A DNA stretch of 64,000 bases from Acidobacteriota bacterium (GTDB taxonomy: Bacteria > Acidobacteriota > Polarisedimenticolia > J045), in the NCBI GenBank assembly GCA_030949985.1, contig JAUZRX010000015.1, positions 62,001 through 126,000 of the forward strand. Reading direction: 5' to 3'. Within the stretch, counting starts at the first letter, position 1. Every line of letters begins with the position of its first letter. Positions 1-8,885 of this stretch are shown piece by piece. Under the pieces are notes generated by a model. That model was not told the origin of the DNA. It saw only the letters and a list, made by a program, of their open reading frames with translations, and made no database searches. The translations under genes and the position numbers were made by a program.

Positions 1-1076
1 CCCGGGAGATCTCCCTGCTCACGGACCGCATGGGCGGGCATCTCGACGCCTTCACGTCGAAGGAGAACACCTGTTTCTACGCCCGGGTTCTCGACGAGCA
101 CCTGCCGCTGGCGGTCGACCTGCTCTCGGACATCGTCCGCCGGCCCCTTTTCGATGCCGAAGAACTCGAGCGCGAGCGCCGGGTGATCCTGGAAGAGATC
201 CGGATGGTCAACGATTCGCCGGAAGAGCGGATCTACGACCTTTTCTGCGAGTCTTTCTGGCCTCGGCACCCTCTCGGTCGTCCGATCCAGGGCACCCTGG
301 AGAAGGTGGGCGCGATGAGCCGCCGCACGGTGGCGAACTTTTTCCGGCGGGCCTACGTGCCGGAGAACATGGTCATCGCCGTCGCCGGACGGGTCTCCGC
401 GCGCCATCGCCGGCTGCTCGAACAGGCCTTCTCCGGCCTGCCCGCGGGCAAGCGGGTGGCCCCCGGAGGCGCGCCCCGCTTCCGCCCGGGGTTGTGCCGC
501 GAGTTGCGGAAAGACGTCGACCAGGTGCACCTGCTCTTCGGCCTGCCGGGTCTCGCCTCCGGAGATCCCGACCGCTTCTGTCTGCACCTGCTCAACACCC
601 TCCTCGGCGGCAGCATTTCCTCGCGGTTGTTCCGGCGGGTGCGGGAAGAGCGGGGCCTGGCCTATTCGGTGGCCTCCCAGGTGCATTCCCATGAAGGCGG
701 CGGCCTGTTGACGGTCTACGCGGGCACGTCCCCCCGGTCGGCCCGGGAAGTGCTCGGGCTGTGCCTCGAGGAGATGCGTGACCTGGCCGCCCGCCCGCCG
801 GCGGCCGAGGAACTGGACGTGGCTCGTGACCATCTCAAGGGGAGCATGCTGCTCTCGCTCGAGTCCACCAGCAGCCGCATGAGTCGTGCGGCCCGGGAAG
901 AAATGGTCCTCGGTCGGCACATGACAGCCGGGGAAATCACCGCGGAACTCGACCGGGTGCAGCCCGAAGACCTCAACCGCCTGGCCGCCAGGCTGATGGC
1001 CGGCCGCCAGGTGGCCCTGGCGGCGGTGGGCAACACCCGCGGTCTGCGCATCCGCGAGCGGGACCTGGTGCTGTGA
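1..1076 (+). CDS. M16 family zinc peptidase, 3' part (5' end outside window)
   Basis: The reading frame is already open at base 3, so the gene starts upstream of the window. The visible 357 or so residues match the M16 (pitrilysin/processing-peptidase-like) family: the stretch [16 protein letters not shown] near the left edge, the downstream glutamate region VILEEIRM that supplies the third zinc ligand, and the C-terminal inactive-like domain with [20 protein letters not shown], a substrate-binding hallmark. The HxxEH zinc motif would lie just before the window. The end overlaps the next gene by four bases (GTGA), so it is the first visible member of a co-directional run with dut. The substrate is unknown; bacterial M16B enzymes are usually cytoplasmic or periplasmic peptide-degrading enzymes. 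Confidence 0.9.
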   Translation, partial: REISLLTDRMGGHLDAFTSKENTCFYARVLDEHLPLAVDLLSDIVRRPLFDAEELERERRVILEEIRMVNDSPEERIYDLFCESFWPRHPLGRPIQGTLEKVGAMSRRTVANFFRRAYVPENMVIAVAGRVSARHRRLLEQAFSGLPAGKRVAPGGAPRFRPGLCRELRKDVDQVHLLFGLPGLASGDPDRFCLHLLNTLLGGSISSRLFRRVREERGLAYSVASQVHSHEGGGLLTVYAGTSPRSAREVLGLCLEEMRDLAARPPAAEELDVARDHLKGSMLLSLESTSSRMSRAAREEMVLGRHMTAGEITAELDRVQPEDLNRLAARLMAGRQVALAAVGNTRGLRIRERDLVL

Positions 1077-1534
1077 GCGGAGCCGTCGATGTGCGGGTCG
1101 AGGTGAAGGTGCTGCCCCACGGGCGGGACCTGCCCCTGCCGGCTTACGCCACCGAGGGTTCGGCCGGCCTCGATCTGCGGGCCGCGGTGAAGGACGAGAT
1201 CGTTCTGGATCCCGGAGAGCGCACCCTGGTGCCCACGGGCCTCGAACTGGCCATTCCCGCCGGTTACGAAGGGCAGGTGCGCGCCCGCAGCGGCGTGGCT
1301 CTCGTCGCCGGTGTGGGTCTGCCCAACGCCCCCGGTACCATCGACAGCGACTACCGGGGCGAGTTGAAGGTGCTCCTGATCAACTGGTCGAACGTGCCTC
1401 ATGTGATCCGCCGGGGGGAGAGAATCGCCCAACTGGTGATCGCGCCGGTGGCGCGGGCCACCCTGGCGGAGGTCGAGGAACTGCCCGGTACCTCCCGCAG
1501 CAGCGGGGGGTTCGGGCACACCGGACGGGAGTGA
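1073..1534 (+). CDS. dut: dUTP diphosphatase (dUTPase)
   Basis: This enzyme hydrolyses dUTP to dUMP and pyrophosphate, keeping uracil out of DNA and feeding dTMP synthesis. The 153-residue product has all five trimeric-dUTPase motifs in order: [14 protein letters not shown] (motif 1), RARSG (2), [13 protein letters not shown] with the catalytic Asp (3), [10 protein letters not shown] (4) and the glycine-rich C-terminal arm [12 protein letters not shown] (5). The length is normal for the family. It starts with GTG inside the stop of the upstream peptidase gene and overlaps the next gene by four bases, indicating translational coupling. Confidence 0.96.
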   Translation: MSGAVDVRVEVKVLPHGRDLPLPAYATEGSAGLDLRAAVKDEIVLDPGERTLVPTGLELAIPAGYEGQVRARSGVALVAGVGLPNAPGTIDSDYRGELKVLLINWSNVPHVIRRGERIAQLVIAPVARATLAEVEELPGTSRSSGGFGHTGRE

Positions 1535-2313
1535 ACGTGGAGGTGGTGGTCCTCGGTTCGGGATCCAGGGGCAACAGTGCCCTGGTGCGGGCCGCCGGCT
1601 CGGCCCTGCTCGTCGATGCGGGGCTCTCCGCCCGGCAGCTCCGGCGTCGCCTCGAAGCGGTGGGCCAGGATCCGGCGCGCATCGAGGCCGTGCTGCTGAC
1701 CCACGAGCACAGCGACCACATCGCGGGACTGCGGGTCTTCCGGCGTCGTTGTCCCCTGCCCGTGGTGGCCAACGCCTCGACTCTCGAGGCCACCGAGCGG
1801 ATCCTCGGCGAGAATCTCGACGACAGCGTCGAGCAGGCCACCGGCGGCAAGCTGCAGATCGGCCCGTTCCAGGTCACCAGCTTTCCCGTGCCCCATGACG
1901 CGGCCGAGACGGTCGGCTACGTGATCGAGGCCGAGGGTGTGCGTCTGGGCTACGCCACCGACCTGGGGCATGTCACGCGCCTGGTGCACGAGCGCCTGTC
2001 GAGCTGCGAGATGGTGGTGGTCGAGGCGAACCACGACCGCCAGATGCTGATGGACGGCCCCTATCCCTGGGCCACCAAGCAGCGGGTCGCCTCCCGCCAC
2101 GGACACTTGAGCAATGATCACGCGGCCGGCCTGCTGCCCGACCTGGCTCGTTCGGGGACCCGGGCGGCGGTCCTGGCCCACCTCTCGGAAACGAACAACG
2201 ATCCGCTGCTGGCCCTGGCCGTGGTGCGGGGAGCCCTGCGCGCCGAGGGTCTGGACGCGATGCGGATCGAACTGGCGCGGCAAGATACTCCCGCCGGGGC
2301 CGTGGCGGTCTGA
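1531..2313 (+). CDS. Metallo-beta-lactamase-fold hydrolase, YycJ/WalJ-like
   Basis: This is a 260-residue MBL-fold protein. The signature [11 protein letters not shown] (about residues 56-66) supplies the HxHxDH metal ligands. HDAAETVGY and the late HLSETNN stretch provide further ligands typical of the YycJ-like branch, thought to be a 5'-to-3' DNA exonuclease or related phosphodiesterase. Start is GTG overlapping the dut stop (GTGA). The nucleotide-metabolism context (dut upstream, purine genes downstream) fits a DNA-housekeeping role, but the substrate cannot be read from the sequence. Other MBL phosphodiesterase branches are possible. Confidence 0.8.
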   Translation: MNVEVVVLGSGSRGNSALVRAAGSALLVDAGLSARQLRRRLEAVGQDPARIEAVLLTHEHSDHIAGLRVFRRRCPLPVVANASTLEATERILGENLDDSVEQATGGKLQIGPFQVTSFPVPHDAAETVGYVIEAEGVRLGYATDLGHVTRLVHERLSSCEMVVVEANHDRQMLMDGPYPWATKQRVASRHGHLSNDHAAGLLPDLARSGTRAAVLAHLSETNNDPLLALAVVRGALRAEGLDAMRIELARQDTPAGAVAV

Positions 2314-2352
2314 GCCGGGCCGAACGGATCTCCGGCGGAAGGGGAAACCACG

Positions 2353-3657
2353 ATGATCGAACGCTACACCCGTCCCAGGATGGGCCGACTCTTCACCGAC
2401 CAGGCACGGCTGGAAGCCTGGCTCAAGGTGGAACTGGCCGCCACCGAGGTGCTCTGCGAGCGGGGCCAGGTGCCCGCCAAGGCCCTGCGCGCCATCCGTC
2501 GCCGCGCCCGCGTGGATCTGCAGCGTGCGCTGGAAATCGAGAAGACCGTCAATCACGACGTGATCGCCTTCGTCACCTCGGTGGCCGAGAAGGTGGGCGT
2601 CGAGGGTCGCTACCTGCACCTGGGGCTGACCTCTTCCGACGTGGTGGACACGGCCCTGGCCCTGGTGATGGTGGAGGCCTGCGACCTGCTGCTCGAGGAT
2701 CTCGACGCTTTCATCGTCGTGTTGCGGGAGCAGGCCGAGCGCTGGGCCGGACAGCCCATGGTGGGGCGGACTCACGGGGTCAATGCGGAACCGATCACCC
2801 TGGGCCTGAAGATCGCCGGTTGGGCCACCGAGATGGCGCGCAGCCGCGAGCGGGTGGCTCGGGCCCGGGAGACCATCCGTTACGGCAAGCTCTCCGGCGC
2901 CGTCGGCACCTGCGCCCAGCTCTCGCCGGCGGTGGAAAAGGCCGTTATGAAAAAGCTGGGACTGAAGGTCGAGCCGGTGGCGACCCAGGTGATTCCCAGG
3001 GATCGTCACGCCGAGGTGCTGACCACCCTGGCCCTGCTGGCCGCGGGCCTCGAGCGCATCGCCACGGAAATCCGCCATCTCCAGCGTACGGAGGTGCGGG
3101 AGGTGGAAGAGCCCTTCCGCAAGGGGCAGAAGGGCTCGTCTGCCATGCCTCACAAGCGCAATCCCATCGCCTGCGAGAACACCACGGGCCTGGCGCGGGT
3201 CGTGCGCTCCAACGCCCTGGCGGCCCTGCAGGACATCGCCCTGTGGCACGAGCGGGATATCTCCCATTCCTCGGTGGAACGGGTGATCATTCCCGACAGC
3301 TTCATCCTGCTCGATTTCATGCTCGGCCGGATGAACCGGGTGGTGCGGGACATGCACGTCTACCCGGACGCCATGGCGCGGACTCTCGAGCGTTCGAAGG
3401 GGCTGATCTTCTCCCAGACCCTGCTGCTGGCCCTGGTGGAGGCGGGATTGACCCGGGAGGACGCCTACGCCCTGGTGCAGCGCAACTCCATGGCGGTGTG
3501 GGCCGGCGAGCATCCGGGCCTGCTCGAGGCCTGCCTGGGCGACGCGGAGATCGTCGAGCTGCTGGGGACCGCGGGGGTGCGCCGGGCCTTCTCCCTCAAG
3601 CGCCTGCTGCGCTGGGTGCCCAACATCCTGCGCCGCGGGCTGGCCGTACTCGGCTGA
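2353..3657 (+). CDS. purB: Adenylosuccinate lyase
   Basis: PurB removes fumarate from SAICAR and from adenylosuccinate in purine synthesis. The 434-residue protein starts MIERYTRPRMGRLF, typical for the family, and carries LTSSDVVDTA, the TxGVNAEP-type segment GRTHGVNAEP, and the fumarase/lyase signature GSSAMPHKRNPIACENTTG with the mobile catalytic serine loop. HERDISHSSVER follows as expected. The ATG start lies after a GGGGAAACC ribosome-binding region, 39 bases after the preceding gene. It sits directly before purF-purM-purN, forming a purine cluster on one strand. Confidence 0.97.
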   Translation: MIERYTRPRMGRLFTDQARLEAWLKVELAATEVLCERGQVPAKALRAIRRRARVDLQRALEIEKTVNHDVIAFVTSVAEKVGVEGRYLHLGLTSSDVVDTALALVMVEACDLLLEDLDAFIVVLREQAERWAGQPMVGRTHGVNAEPITLGLKIAGWATEMARSRERVARARETIRYGKLSGAVGTCAQLSPAVEKAVMKKLGLKVEPVATQVIPRDRHAEVLTTLALLAAGLERIATEIRHLQRTEVREVEEPFRKGQKGSSAMPHKRNPIACENTTGLARVVRSNALAALQDIALWHERDISHSSVERVIIPDSFILLDFMLGRMNRVVRDMHVYPDAMARTLERSKGLIFSQTLLLALVEAGLTREDAYALVQRNSMAVWAGEHPGLLEACLGDAEIVELLGTAGVRRAFSLKRLLRWVPNILRRGLAVLG

Positions 3658-3756
3658 GGGCCGATTGCCTCCGGCCGTCCGTCGTCAAGTCTTTCCGGGG
3701 CGAGGGGCCTCCGGAGACCCGGGCCCGGCGTGAAAGAGGCCTTGGGAGCGGGCTGC

Positions 3757-3762
3757 TAGAAT
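3757..3762 (+). promoter_or_regulatory. Probable extended -10 element upstream of purF
   Basis: TGCTAGAAT lies 25-33 bases before the purF ATG in the 129-base gap after purB. The TG-n-TAGAAT pattern is an extended -10 of the housekeeping sigma factor; no good -35 hexamer is visible. The same TAGAAT word precedes pheS, carA, the ferritin gene and rnpB in this window. Confidence 0.45.
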
Positions 3763-3786
3763 GGCCCTTTCCCACGGAGCGGTGCG

Positions 3787-5268
3787 ATGACGGATGGCGG
3801 AGGCAGGCTCGGGCCGGACGGCTTTCGCGACGAGTGCGGCGTGGCGGCGGTGTTTCGCCATCCGGAGGCGGCGAACCTGGTCTATCTCGCCCTCTACGCC
3901 TTGCAGCATCGCGGGCAGGAGTCGGCGGGCATCGCCGCCGGTGACGGGGAGCGGATCCGCCGCTCGGTGGGCATGGGCTACGTGGCCGATGTCTTCACTC
4001 CCGAGCGCCTCGAGGAGCTCTCCGGGACCCACGCCATCGGTCACGTGCGTTACGGCACGGCCGGCGGCTCGGTGCTGGAAAACGCCCAGCCCCTGCGCAT
4101 GACCCACCGTCGGGGGCCGGTGGCCCTGGCCCACAACGGGAACCTGGTCAACGCCCTGACCCTGCGCTCGAAGCTGGTGCGGGAAGGATCGATCTTCCGC
4201 ACCACTTCCGATACCGAGGTCATCCTGCACCTGATCGCCCGCTCGAGGGCGACGCGCCTGGAAGACGCCCTGGCCGAGGCCCTGGGACAGGTGGAAGGAG
4301 CCTACTCGCTGGTGGTGGCCGACCAGGCCCGGGTGATCGTCGTCCGGGATCCGCGGGGCTTCCGTCCCCTCTCGCTGGGCCGCCTGCCGGACGGGGCGCC
4401 GGTCGTGGCCTCCGAGAGCTGCGCGTTCGACCTGATCGGCGCGCGTTTCGAGCGGGACATCGCGCCCGGTGAGATGCTGGTGCTCGGGCCCGGCGACGAG
4501 GAAGCCTCGTTTCACCCTTTCCCGGAGGCCCGGCCGGTTCCCTGCATTTTCGAGTACGTCTACTTCTCGCGGCCCGACAGCTACGTCTACGGCCGCAGCG
4601 TGGGCGATGTGCGCCGGGCGATGGGGCGCCGGCTGGCCGCCGAACAGGCAGTGGAAGCCGACCTGGTGGTCCCCGTGCCCGACAGCGGTGTCCCGGCGGC
4701 GATCGGTTTCTCCCAAGCCTCGGGGATCCCCTTCGATTTCGGCCTGGTGCGCAACCACTACGTGGGCCGTACCTTCATCGAGCCGACCCAGTCGATCCGG
4801 CACTTCGGGGTGAAGGTCAAGCTCAATCCCGTGCGGGCCCTGATCGCGGGGCGGAGGGTTGTGCTGGTGGACGACTCCCTGGTGCGGGGCACCACGATGG
4901 CCAAGATCGTCAACATGGTGCGGGCGGCGGGGGCGCGGGAGATCCACGTGCGCATTTCCTGCCCGCCCACGGTGGCGCCCTGCTATTACGGCGTGGACAC
5001 ACCGAGTCGCGAGGAACTGATCGCTTCCCACACCGAGGTGGAGGCGATCCGCGCCTTCATCCATGCCGACTCCCTGGGCTACCTCTCCCTCGAGGGACTG
5101 ACACGGGCGGTGCAGGGCAGTGAAGGTGAGTTCTGCGTGGCTTGCTACACCAACGACTATCCCGTGCCGCTCTCCGACGGCGCCGAGTTGCGCCGGGAGA
5201 TGCGGCTGATCGACGAATCGGTGGAAGAGATCGGCGGCATCGGGAGCCGCCAGGAGAAGAAGCGATGA
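3787..5268 (+). CDS. purF: Amidophosphoribosyltransferase
   Basis: PurF makes phosphoribosylamine from PRPP and glutamine, the first step of purine synthesis. In this 493-residue protein the glutaminase nucleophile is Cys17 (DECGVAAVF), preceded by a short propeptide that is normally cleaved. The PRPP loop reads VLVDDSLVRGTT. Four cysteines placed as in the Bacillus enzyme (PVPCIFEY, ISCPPTVAPC, FCVAC) suggest the 4Fe-4S-containing, oxygen-sensitive type. The end overlaps purM by four bases (ATGA). Confidence 0.97.
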   Translation: MTDGGGRLGPDGFRDECGVAAVFRHPEAANLVYLALYALQHRGQESAGIAAGDGERIRRSVGMGYVADVFTPERLEELSGTHAIGHVRYGTAGGSVLENAQPLRMTHRRGPVALAHNGNLVNALTLRSKLVREGSIFRTTSDTEVILHLIARSRATRLEDALAEALGQVEGAYSLVVADQARVIVVRDPRGFRPLSLGRLPDGAPVVASESCAFDLIGARFERDIAPGEMLVLGPGDEEASFHPFPEARPVPCIFEYVYFSRPDSYVYGRSVGDVRRAMGRRLAAEQAVEADLVVPVPDSGVPAAIGFSQASGIPFDFGLVRNHYVGRTFIEPTQSIRHFGVKVKLNPVRALIAGRRVVLVDDSLVRGTTMAKIVNMVRAAGAREIHVRISCPPTVAPCYYGVDTPSREELIASHTEVEAIRAFIHADSLGYLSLEGLTRAVQGSEGEFCVACYTNDYPVPLSDGAELRREMRLIDESVEEIGGIGSRQEKKR

Positions 5269-6326
5269 ACGATGAGCGGCGGCGGGAGGCGATGACCTAC
5301 CGGGACGCGGGGGTCGACATCGACGCCCAGGACCAGGCCCTGGCCAGGATCCGCAATCATCTGGCCTCGACGAAGACCGCCGGCGTACTCTCGGACCTGG
5401 GCTCCTTTGGGGGGCTCTTCCGTGTGCCGGCCGACGTGGACGATCCGGTGCTGGTGGCCAGCGCCGACGGGGTAGGCACCAAGTTGATGGTGGCCTGGAA
5501 GGTGGGGCGCCACGACACGGTGGGCGAAGACCTGGTCCATCACTGTGTCAACGACATCCTGGTGATGGGGGCCCGGCCCCTGTTCTTCCTGGACTACTTC
5601 GCCGTCGGGCGTCTCGACCCCCTGGTGGCTGAGCAGGTGGTGGCGGGGGTGGCGCGGGGATGCCGCCATGCGGGCTGCGCCCTGCTGGGAGGCGAGACCG
5701 CCGAGATGCCCGACATGTATCGCCCCGGTGAGTACGATTTGGCGGGCACCATCGTGGGCATCGCTTCCCGGGGCGCCCTGCTCGACGGCAGTCGGGTCGG
5801 TCTCGGTGACCGGCTGCTGGCCCTGGGTTCGAGCGGCTTGCATACCAATGGCTACACCCTGGCCCGCAAGATCGTCTTCGACAGGCTGGGCCTCGGTCCC
5901 GACGACGAGTTGCCGGGGACGGGCAGCAGCGTGGCCGAGGCCCTGCTGGCCGTGCACCGCTGCTACCTGCGCCCGGTGGAAGGTTTGCTGGGCTCCGGGC
6001 GCCTCCATGCCCTCAGCCACATCACGGGAGGTGGCTTGACCGACAATCTTCCCCGGGTCCTGCCGGAAGGGCTCTCCGCCCGCATCGACTTGGGAAGTTG
6101 GCGGGTCCCCCCCCTCTTCCGCACGCTCCAGCAGGCCGGCCGGGTGCCCGACGACGACATGCTGCGTACCTTCAACCTGGGGGTCGGCATGGTGCTCGTG
6201 GTGGCCGCGGAGGAAGCCGAGGCGGCCATCGCCCACTGCCGGGAGCAGGGGGAGACCTGCTGGCAGCTGGGCGAAATCGTCGAGGGAGACAGGCAGGTGG
6301 TCTACGCGGGAGGGCTGGGAGCGTGA
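5265..6326 (+). CDS. purM: Phosphoribosylformylglycinamidine cyclo-ligase (AIR synthetase)
   Basis: PurM converts FGAM to AIR with ATP. The 353-residue product has the family start region MTYRDAGVDIDAQDQALARI, the ASADGVGTK nucleotide-binding segment, GGETAEMPDMY, and LHTNGYTLARKI. The ATG at 5265 overlaps the purF stop by four bases; an internal ATG at 5292 is closer to the usual family start, so the first nine residues may be extra. It ends inside the purN start codon (GTGA). Confidence 0.96.
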   Translation: MNDERRREAMTYRDAGVDIDAQDQALARIRNHLASTKTAGVLSDLGSFGGLFRVPADVDDPVLVASADGVGTKLMVAWKVGRHDTVGEDLVHHCVNDILVMGARPLFFLDYFAVGRLDPLVAEQVVAGVARGCRHAGCALLGGETAEMPDMYRPGEYDLAGTIVGIASRGALLDGSRVGLGDRLLALGSSGLHTNGYTLARKIVFDRLGLGPDDELPGTGSSVAEALLAVHRCYLRPVEGLLGSGRLHALSHITGGGLTDNLPRVLPEGLSARIDLGSWRVPPLFRTLQQAGRVPDDDMLRTFNLGVGMVLVVAAEEAEAAIAHCREQGETCWQLGEIVEGDRQVVYAGGLGA

Positions 6327-6979
6327 AGAAGGTCGGCATCCTGATCTCGGGGCGCGGTTCCAACATGGTGGCGCTGCTCGAGGGCATGCGGGCGGGGGAG
6401 ATCCCCGCCCAGGCGGCACTGGTGGTCGCCGATCGGGCCGATGCCCCGGGCCTGGCCAAGGCCGCGTCTTTCGGTGTGCCCACCGCGGTGGTCGATCGCA
6501 AGGATTACCGGGGAAGGCGGGAGGAGCACGATCGGGCGGTCGCTGATGCCCTGGAGGCCGCCGGTGTGGATCTGGTCTGCCTGGCAGGCTACATGCGGAT
6601 TCTCGGCGCGGCTTTCGTCGAGCGCTTCGCGGGCCGGATGATCAACATCCACCCGGCGCTGCTGCCCGCGTTTCCCGGGCTTCACGCCCAGCGCCAGGCC
6701 CTCGAGCAGGGGGCGCGGATCAGCGGCTGCACCGTGCACTTCGTCGATGCCCAGGTGGACCACGGTCCGACCATCGTGCAGGCTGCCGTGCCTGTCCTGC
6801 CGGACGACACGGAACAGAGCTTGTCGACGCGCATCCTCGAGCAAGAGCACCGGGTCTACCCCCTGGCCCTGAAGTGGCTGTGCCAGGGCCGGGTGCGGGT
6901 CGAGCAGGGGCGCGCCGTGCTCGAGGGTGAGGCGGTCGAGCCTCCGGGTTCGCTGATGGTGCCTGGCCCCGACGCTTGA
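6323..6979 (+). CDS. purN: Phosphoribosylglycinamide formyltransferase
   Basis: PurN transfers a formyl group from 10-formyl-THF to GAR. The 218-residue protein opens with VGILISGRGSNMVALLEG and carries the catalytic signature region AGYMRILGAAFVERF followed by INIHPALLPAFPG, with the Asn-His pair and, later, HFVDAQVDHGPTI containing the catalytic Asp. Start is GTG overlapping the purM stop. It completes a purF-purM-purN string whose members all overlap by four bases. Confidence 0.96.
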   Translation: MKKVGILISGRGSNMVALLEGMRAGEIPAQAALVVADRADAPGLAKAASFGVPTAVVDRKDYRGRREEHDRAVADALEAAGVDLVCLAGYMRILGAAFVERFAGRMINIHPALLPAFPGLHAQRQALEQGARISGCTVHFVDAQVDHGPTIVQAAVPVLPDDTEQSLSTRILEQEHRVYPLALKWLCQGRVRVEQGRAVLEGEAVEPPGSLMVPGPDA

Positions 6980-7038
6980 CGGCGGCGCCCGAAGAGGCTT
7001 GACTGGGCAGCAGAAGGGGGCCCGAGGAGAGGCTCCGC

Positions 7039-8049
7039 ATGAAGATTCCCCGTGTGCTGCTCGTGCCGGTCCTGGGAGCCGGTCTTCTTTTTCTCTGCGC
7101 GAGTGTGGCCCCCGGGGCCGAGCGCAAGCCGCAGGTTCACGGCACCTTCGACGGCGATCCGATGTACACGGTGCTGCCTGCCGACGCGATACCCGCGATT
7201 CGCGAGCCGAAGATCGTCAGCGCTGCCGAGGCGGCCGAGCAGATGGCCGCCGACGAGCCGGTGATCGGCGTGGTGATCGGCGGGCAGGCCCGGGCCTACT
7301 CCACCTGGCAGCTCGATGCCCACGAGATCGTCAACGACGAGCTGGGAGGTGCGGCCATCGCCGCGACCTGGTGACCGCTGTGCCATACGGGCGTGGTTCA
7401 CGCCCGAAAGATCGGTAATCAGACCCTGACCTTCATCGTTTCCGGCAAGCTCTGGCGCAACAGCCTGATCATGCAGGACGTGGAAACGGGCTCCCTGTGG
7501 AGCCACGTCACCGGTCAGGCCCTCGAGGGCAAGTTCGCCGGCAAGCACCTGGAGCTGCTGCCCTCGGTGCAGACCACCTGGTCGCGCTGGCTCGCCGCGC
7601 ACCCCCGGACCACTGTCCTGGCCAAGCAGCGGCCGGTCGCCGGTTCGCGCTACGAGAAGTACGCGGCCGACCCCGAGCGGGCCGGGCTCTTCCGCACCCG
7701 AGCCCAGCTCCGGCTCCTGGGCGCCAAGGAAATGGTGCAGGGCGTCGCCTGGGAGGCCGAGGCGGTGGCGGTGACCGATGCCCGGCTCTCGAGAAAAGAG
7801 CCCTTTGCCGTGGCCGAGACGGAAGACGGTGGGCGCTTGCTGATGTTCCGGGAGAGCGACGAGGGCGTGCGCGCCTGGTTGCTGCCGGCCGGGGCCCTGC
7901 CGGAGGACCTGGCCCTGCGGGACGGGCGGCTGGTGGCCGGGGGGCGGCCCTGGGATCCAGCAGCGGCGGGAGGACGGGAGATGGTCGTGCGCCAGGCCTA
8001 CTGGTTTGCCTGGGTCTCGTTCTACCCGGATTCGAAGCTGCTGCGCTGA
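7039..8049 (+). CDS. DUF3179 protein, probable selenoprotein with Sec at codon 112 (in-frame TGA 7372-7374)
   Basis: The ATG at 7039 follows a GAGGAGAGG ribosome-binding region and begins a signal-peptide-like segment (KIPRVLLVPVLGAGLLFLC), so the product is likely exported or periplasmic. The frame runs to a single TGA at 7372-7374 and then continues in the same frame, without another stop, to 8049. Together this gives 336 residues. The protein resembles DUF3179: HEIVNDELGG precedes the family's CPLC motif, which here reads TW-(TGA)-PLCHTGVV. TGA therefore replaces the first Cys of a CxxC pair, the classic Cys-to-Sec pattern. A strong hairpin follows (separate entry). The function of DUF3179 is not established; a UxxC motif suggests redox chemistry or metal binding. 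A disrupted gene is the alternative, but conservation on both sides and the position of TGA argue against it. Confidence 0.8.
7372..7406 (+). promoter_or_regulatory. Candidate bacterial SECIS hairpin directing Sec insertion
   Basis: After the in-frame TGA (7372-7374) comes a perfect 8-bp stem, CGGGCGTG (7388-7395) with CACGCCCG (7399-7406), closed by a three-base loop GTT. The loop starts 22 bases after the TGA and its first base is G. Bacterial SECIS elements are known to place a small loop containing an early G about 16-37 bases downstream of the UGA, so spacing, stem and loop all fit. The codons inside the hairpin still encode the conserved DUF3179 segment. Confidence 0.72.
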
Positions 8050-8088
8050 GGGGGGGCACGCCGGATGGGGCCCGTCTCCAACTGAGGG

Positions 8089-8094
8089 TAGAAT
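8089..8094 (+). promoter_or_regulatory. Probable -10 element upstream of ferritin gene
   Basis: TAGAAT lies 48 bases before the ferritin ATG, in the 92-base gap after the DUF3179 gene. No convincing -35 or Fur-box palindrome was seen, so iron control of this gene is not shown by the sequence. Confidence 0.35.
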
Positions 8095-8141
8095 GAGCCC
8101 CGCCGCCACCCCCCGCAGCCGGTCCAAGGAGCCGAGAACTG

Positions 8142-8645
8142 ATGTTCACCGACAAACTTCAGCAGGGATTCAACGAGCACATCAACGCCGAACTCTACTC
8201 GGCCTACCTTTACCTTGCGATGGCCTCTTTCTTCGACCGCAAGAGCCTGGCCGGTTTCGCCAACTGGCTCAAGATCCAGGCCCAGGAAGAGTTGGCGCAT
8301 GCTGTCAAGGCCTACGACTTCGTCCACGAACGGGGTGGCGAGGTGGCTTTCGGGGCCATCGCCGCCCCCGAGGGCCAATGGGATTCTCCTCTGCAGGTCT
8401 TCGAGGCGGCGCTGGCTCATGAAAAGGAAGTCAGCCGCCGCATTGAAGAGCTCGTCGCCCTGGCCGAGGTGGAGAAGGACCGGGCCTCGCGCATCTTCCT
8501 CGACTGGTTCGTCACCGAGCAGGTGGAGGAAGAGGCCAGCTTCGACGCGCTGATCCAACAGCTTCGCCTGATCGAGAATGCTCCCCAGGCCCTGTTCATG
8601 CTCGACCGGGAACTCGGGCAGCGCACCTTCCAGCGCCCCGCCTGA
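8142..8645 (+). CDS. ftn: Non-haem ferritin
   Basis: This is an iron-storage protein with ferroxidase activity, expected as a 24-mer cage in the cytoplasm. The 167 residues give the full four-helix bundle plus short fifth helix. Ferroxidase ligands are in place: Glu17 in NAELYSAYLYLA, Glu50 and His53 in QAQEELAHAVK, then the later Glu positions in AHEKEVS and TEQVEEEASF. It lacks haem-ligand features of bacterioferritin. It has its own candidate promoter and is followed by non-coding sequence, so it is probably monocistronic. Confidence 0.95.
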   Translation: MFTDKLQQGFNEHINAELYSAYLYLAMASFFDRKSLAGFANWLKIQAQEELAHAVKAYDFVHERGGEVAFGAIAAPEGQWDSPLQVFEAALAHEKEVSRRIEELVALAEVEKDRASRIFLDWFVTEQVEEEASFDALIQQLRLIENAPQALFMLDRELGQRTFQRPA

Positions 8646-8885
8646 TCGGCTCGCCGACCGGCCGGCTCGGTGGGTGGGGACGTCTGTCGACGCCACGGGC
8701 GCGTCTGACGGACTTCTGGTCCGGTGTACCGGGTTTTCACGGGAATGGGCACGCATACGGGATCGTCTGGATGCACCTGCCATTGAGTTTCGAGGACGGC
8801 GTTTTCCTGGCGCGTCCCGGTCGTCCAGGTGGCGGTACCCGGCTCCGCACGGCGACGTGCAGCCTGAAGCGGCCAGGCGTACGGG

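Noticed and set aside
7375-8049. Treating the second half of the DUF3179 gene as a separate gene starting at GTG 7393
   Set aside because: The proposed start lies inside the hairpin and after the conserved UPLC motif, has no ribosome-binding site, and the frame is the same as upstream. Read-through as selenocysteine explains the arrangement better.
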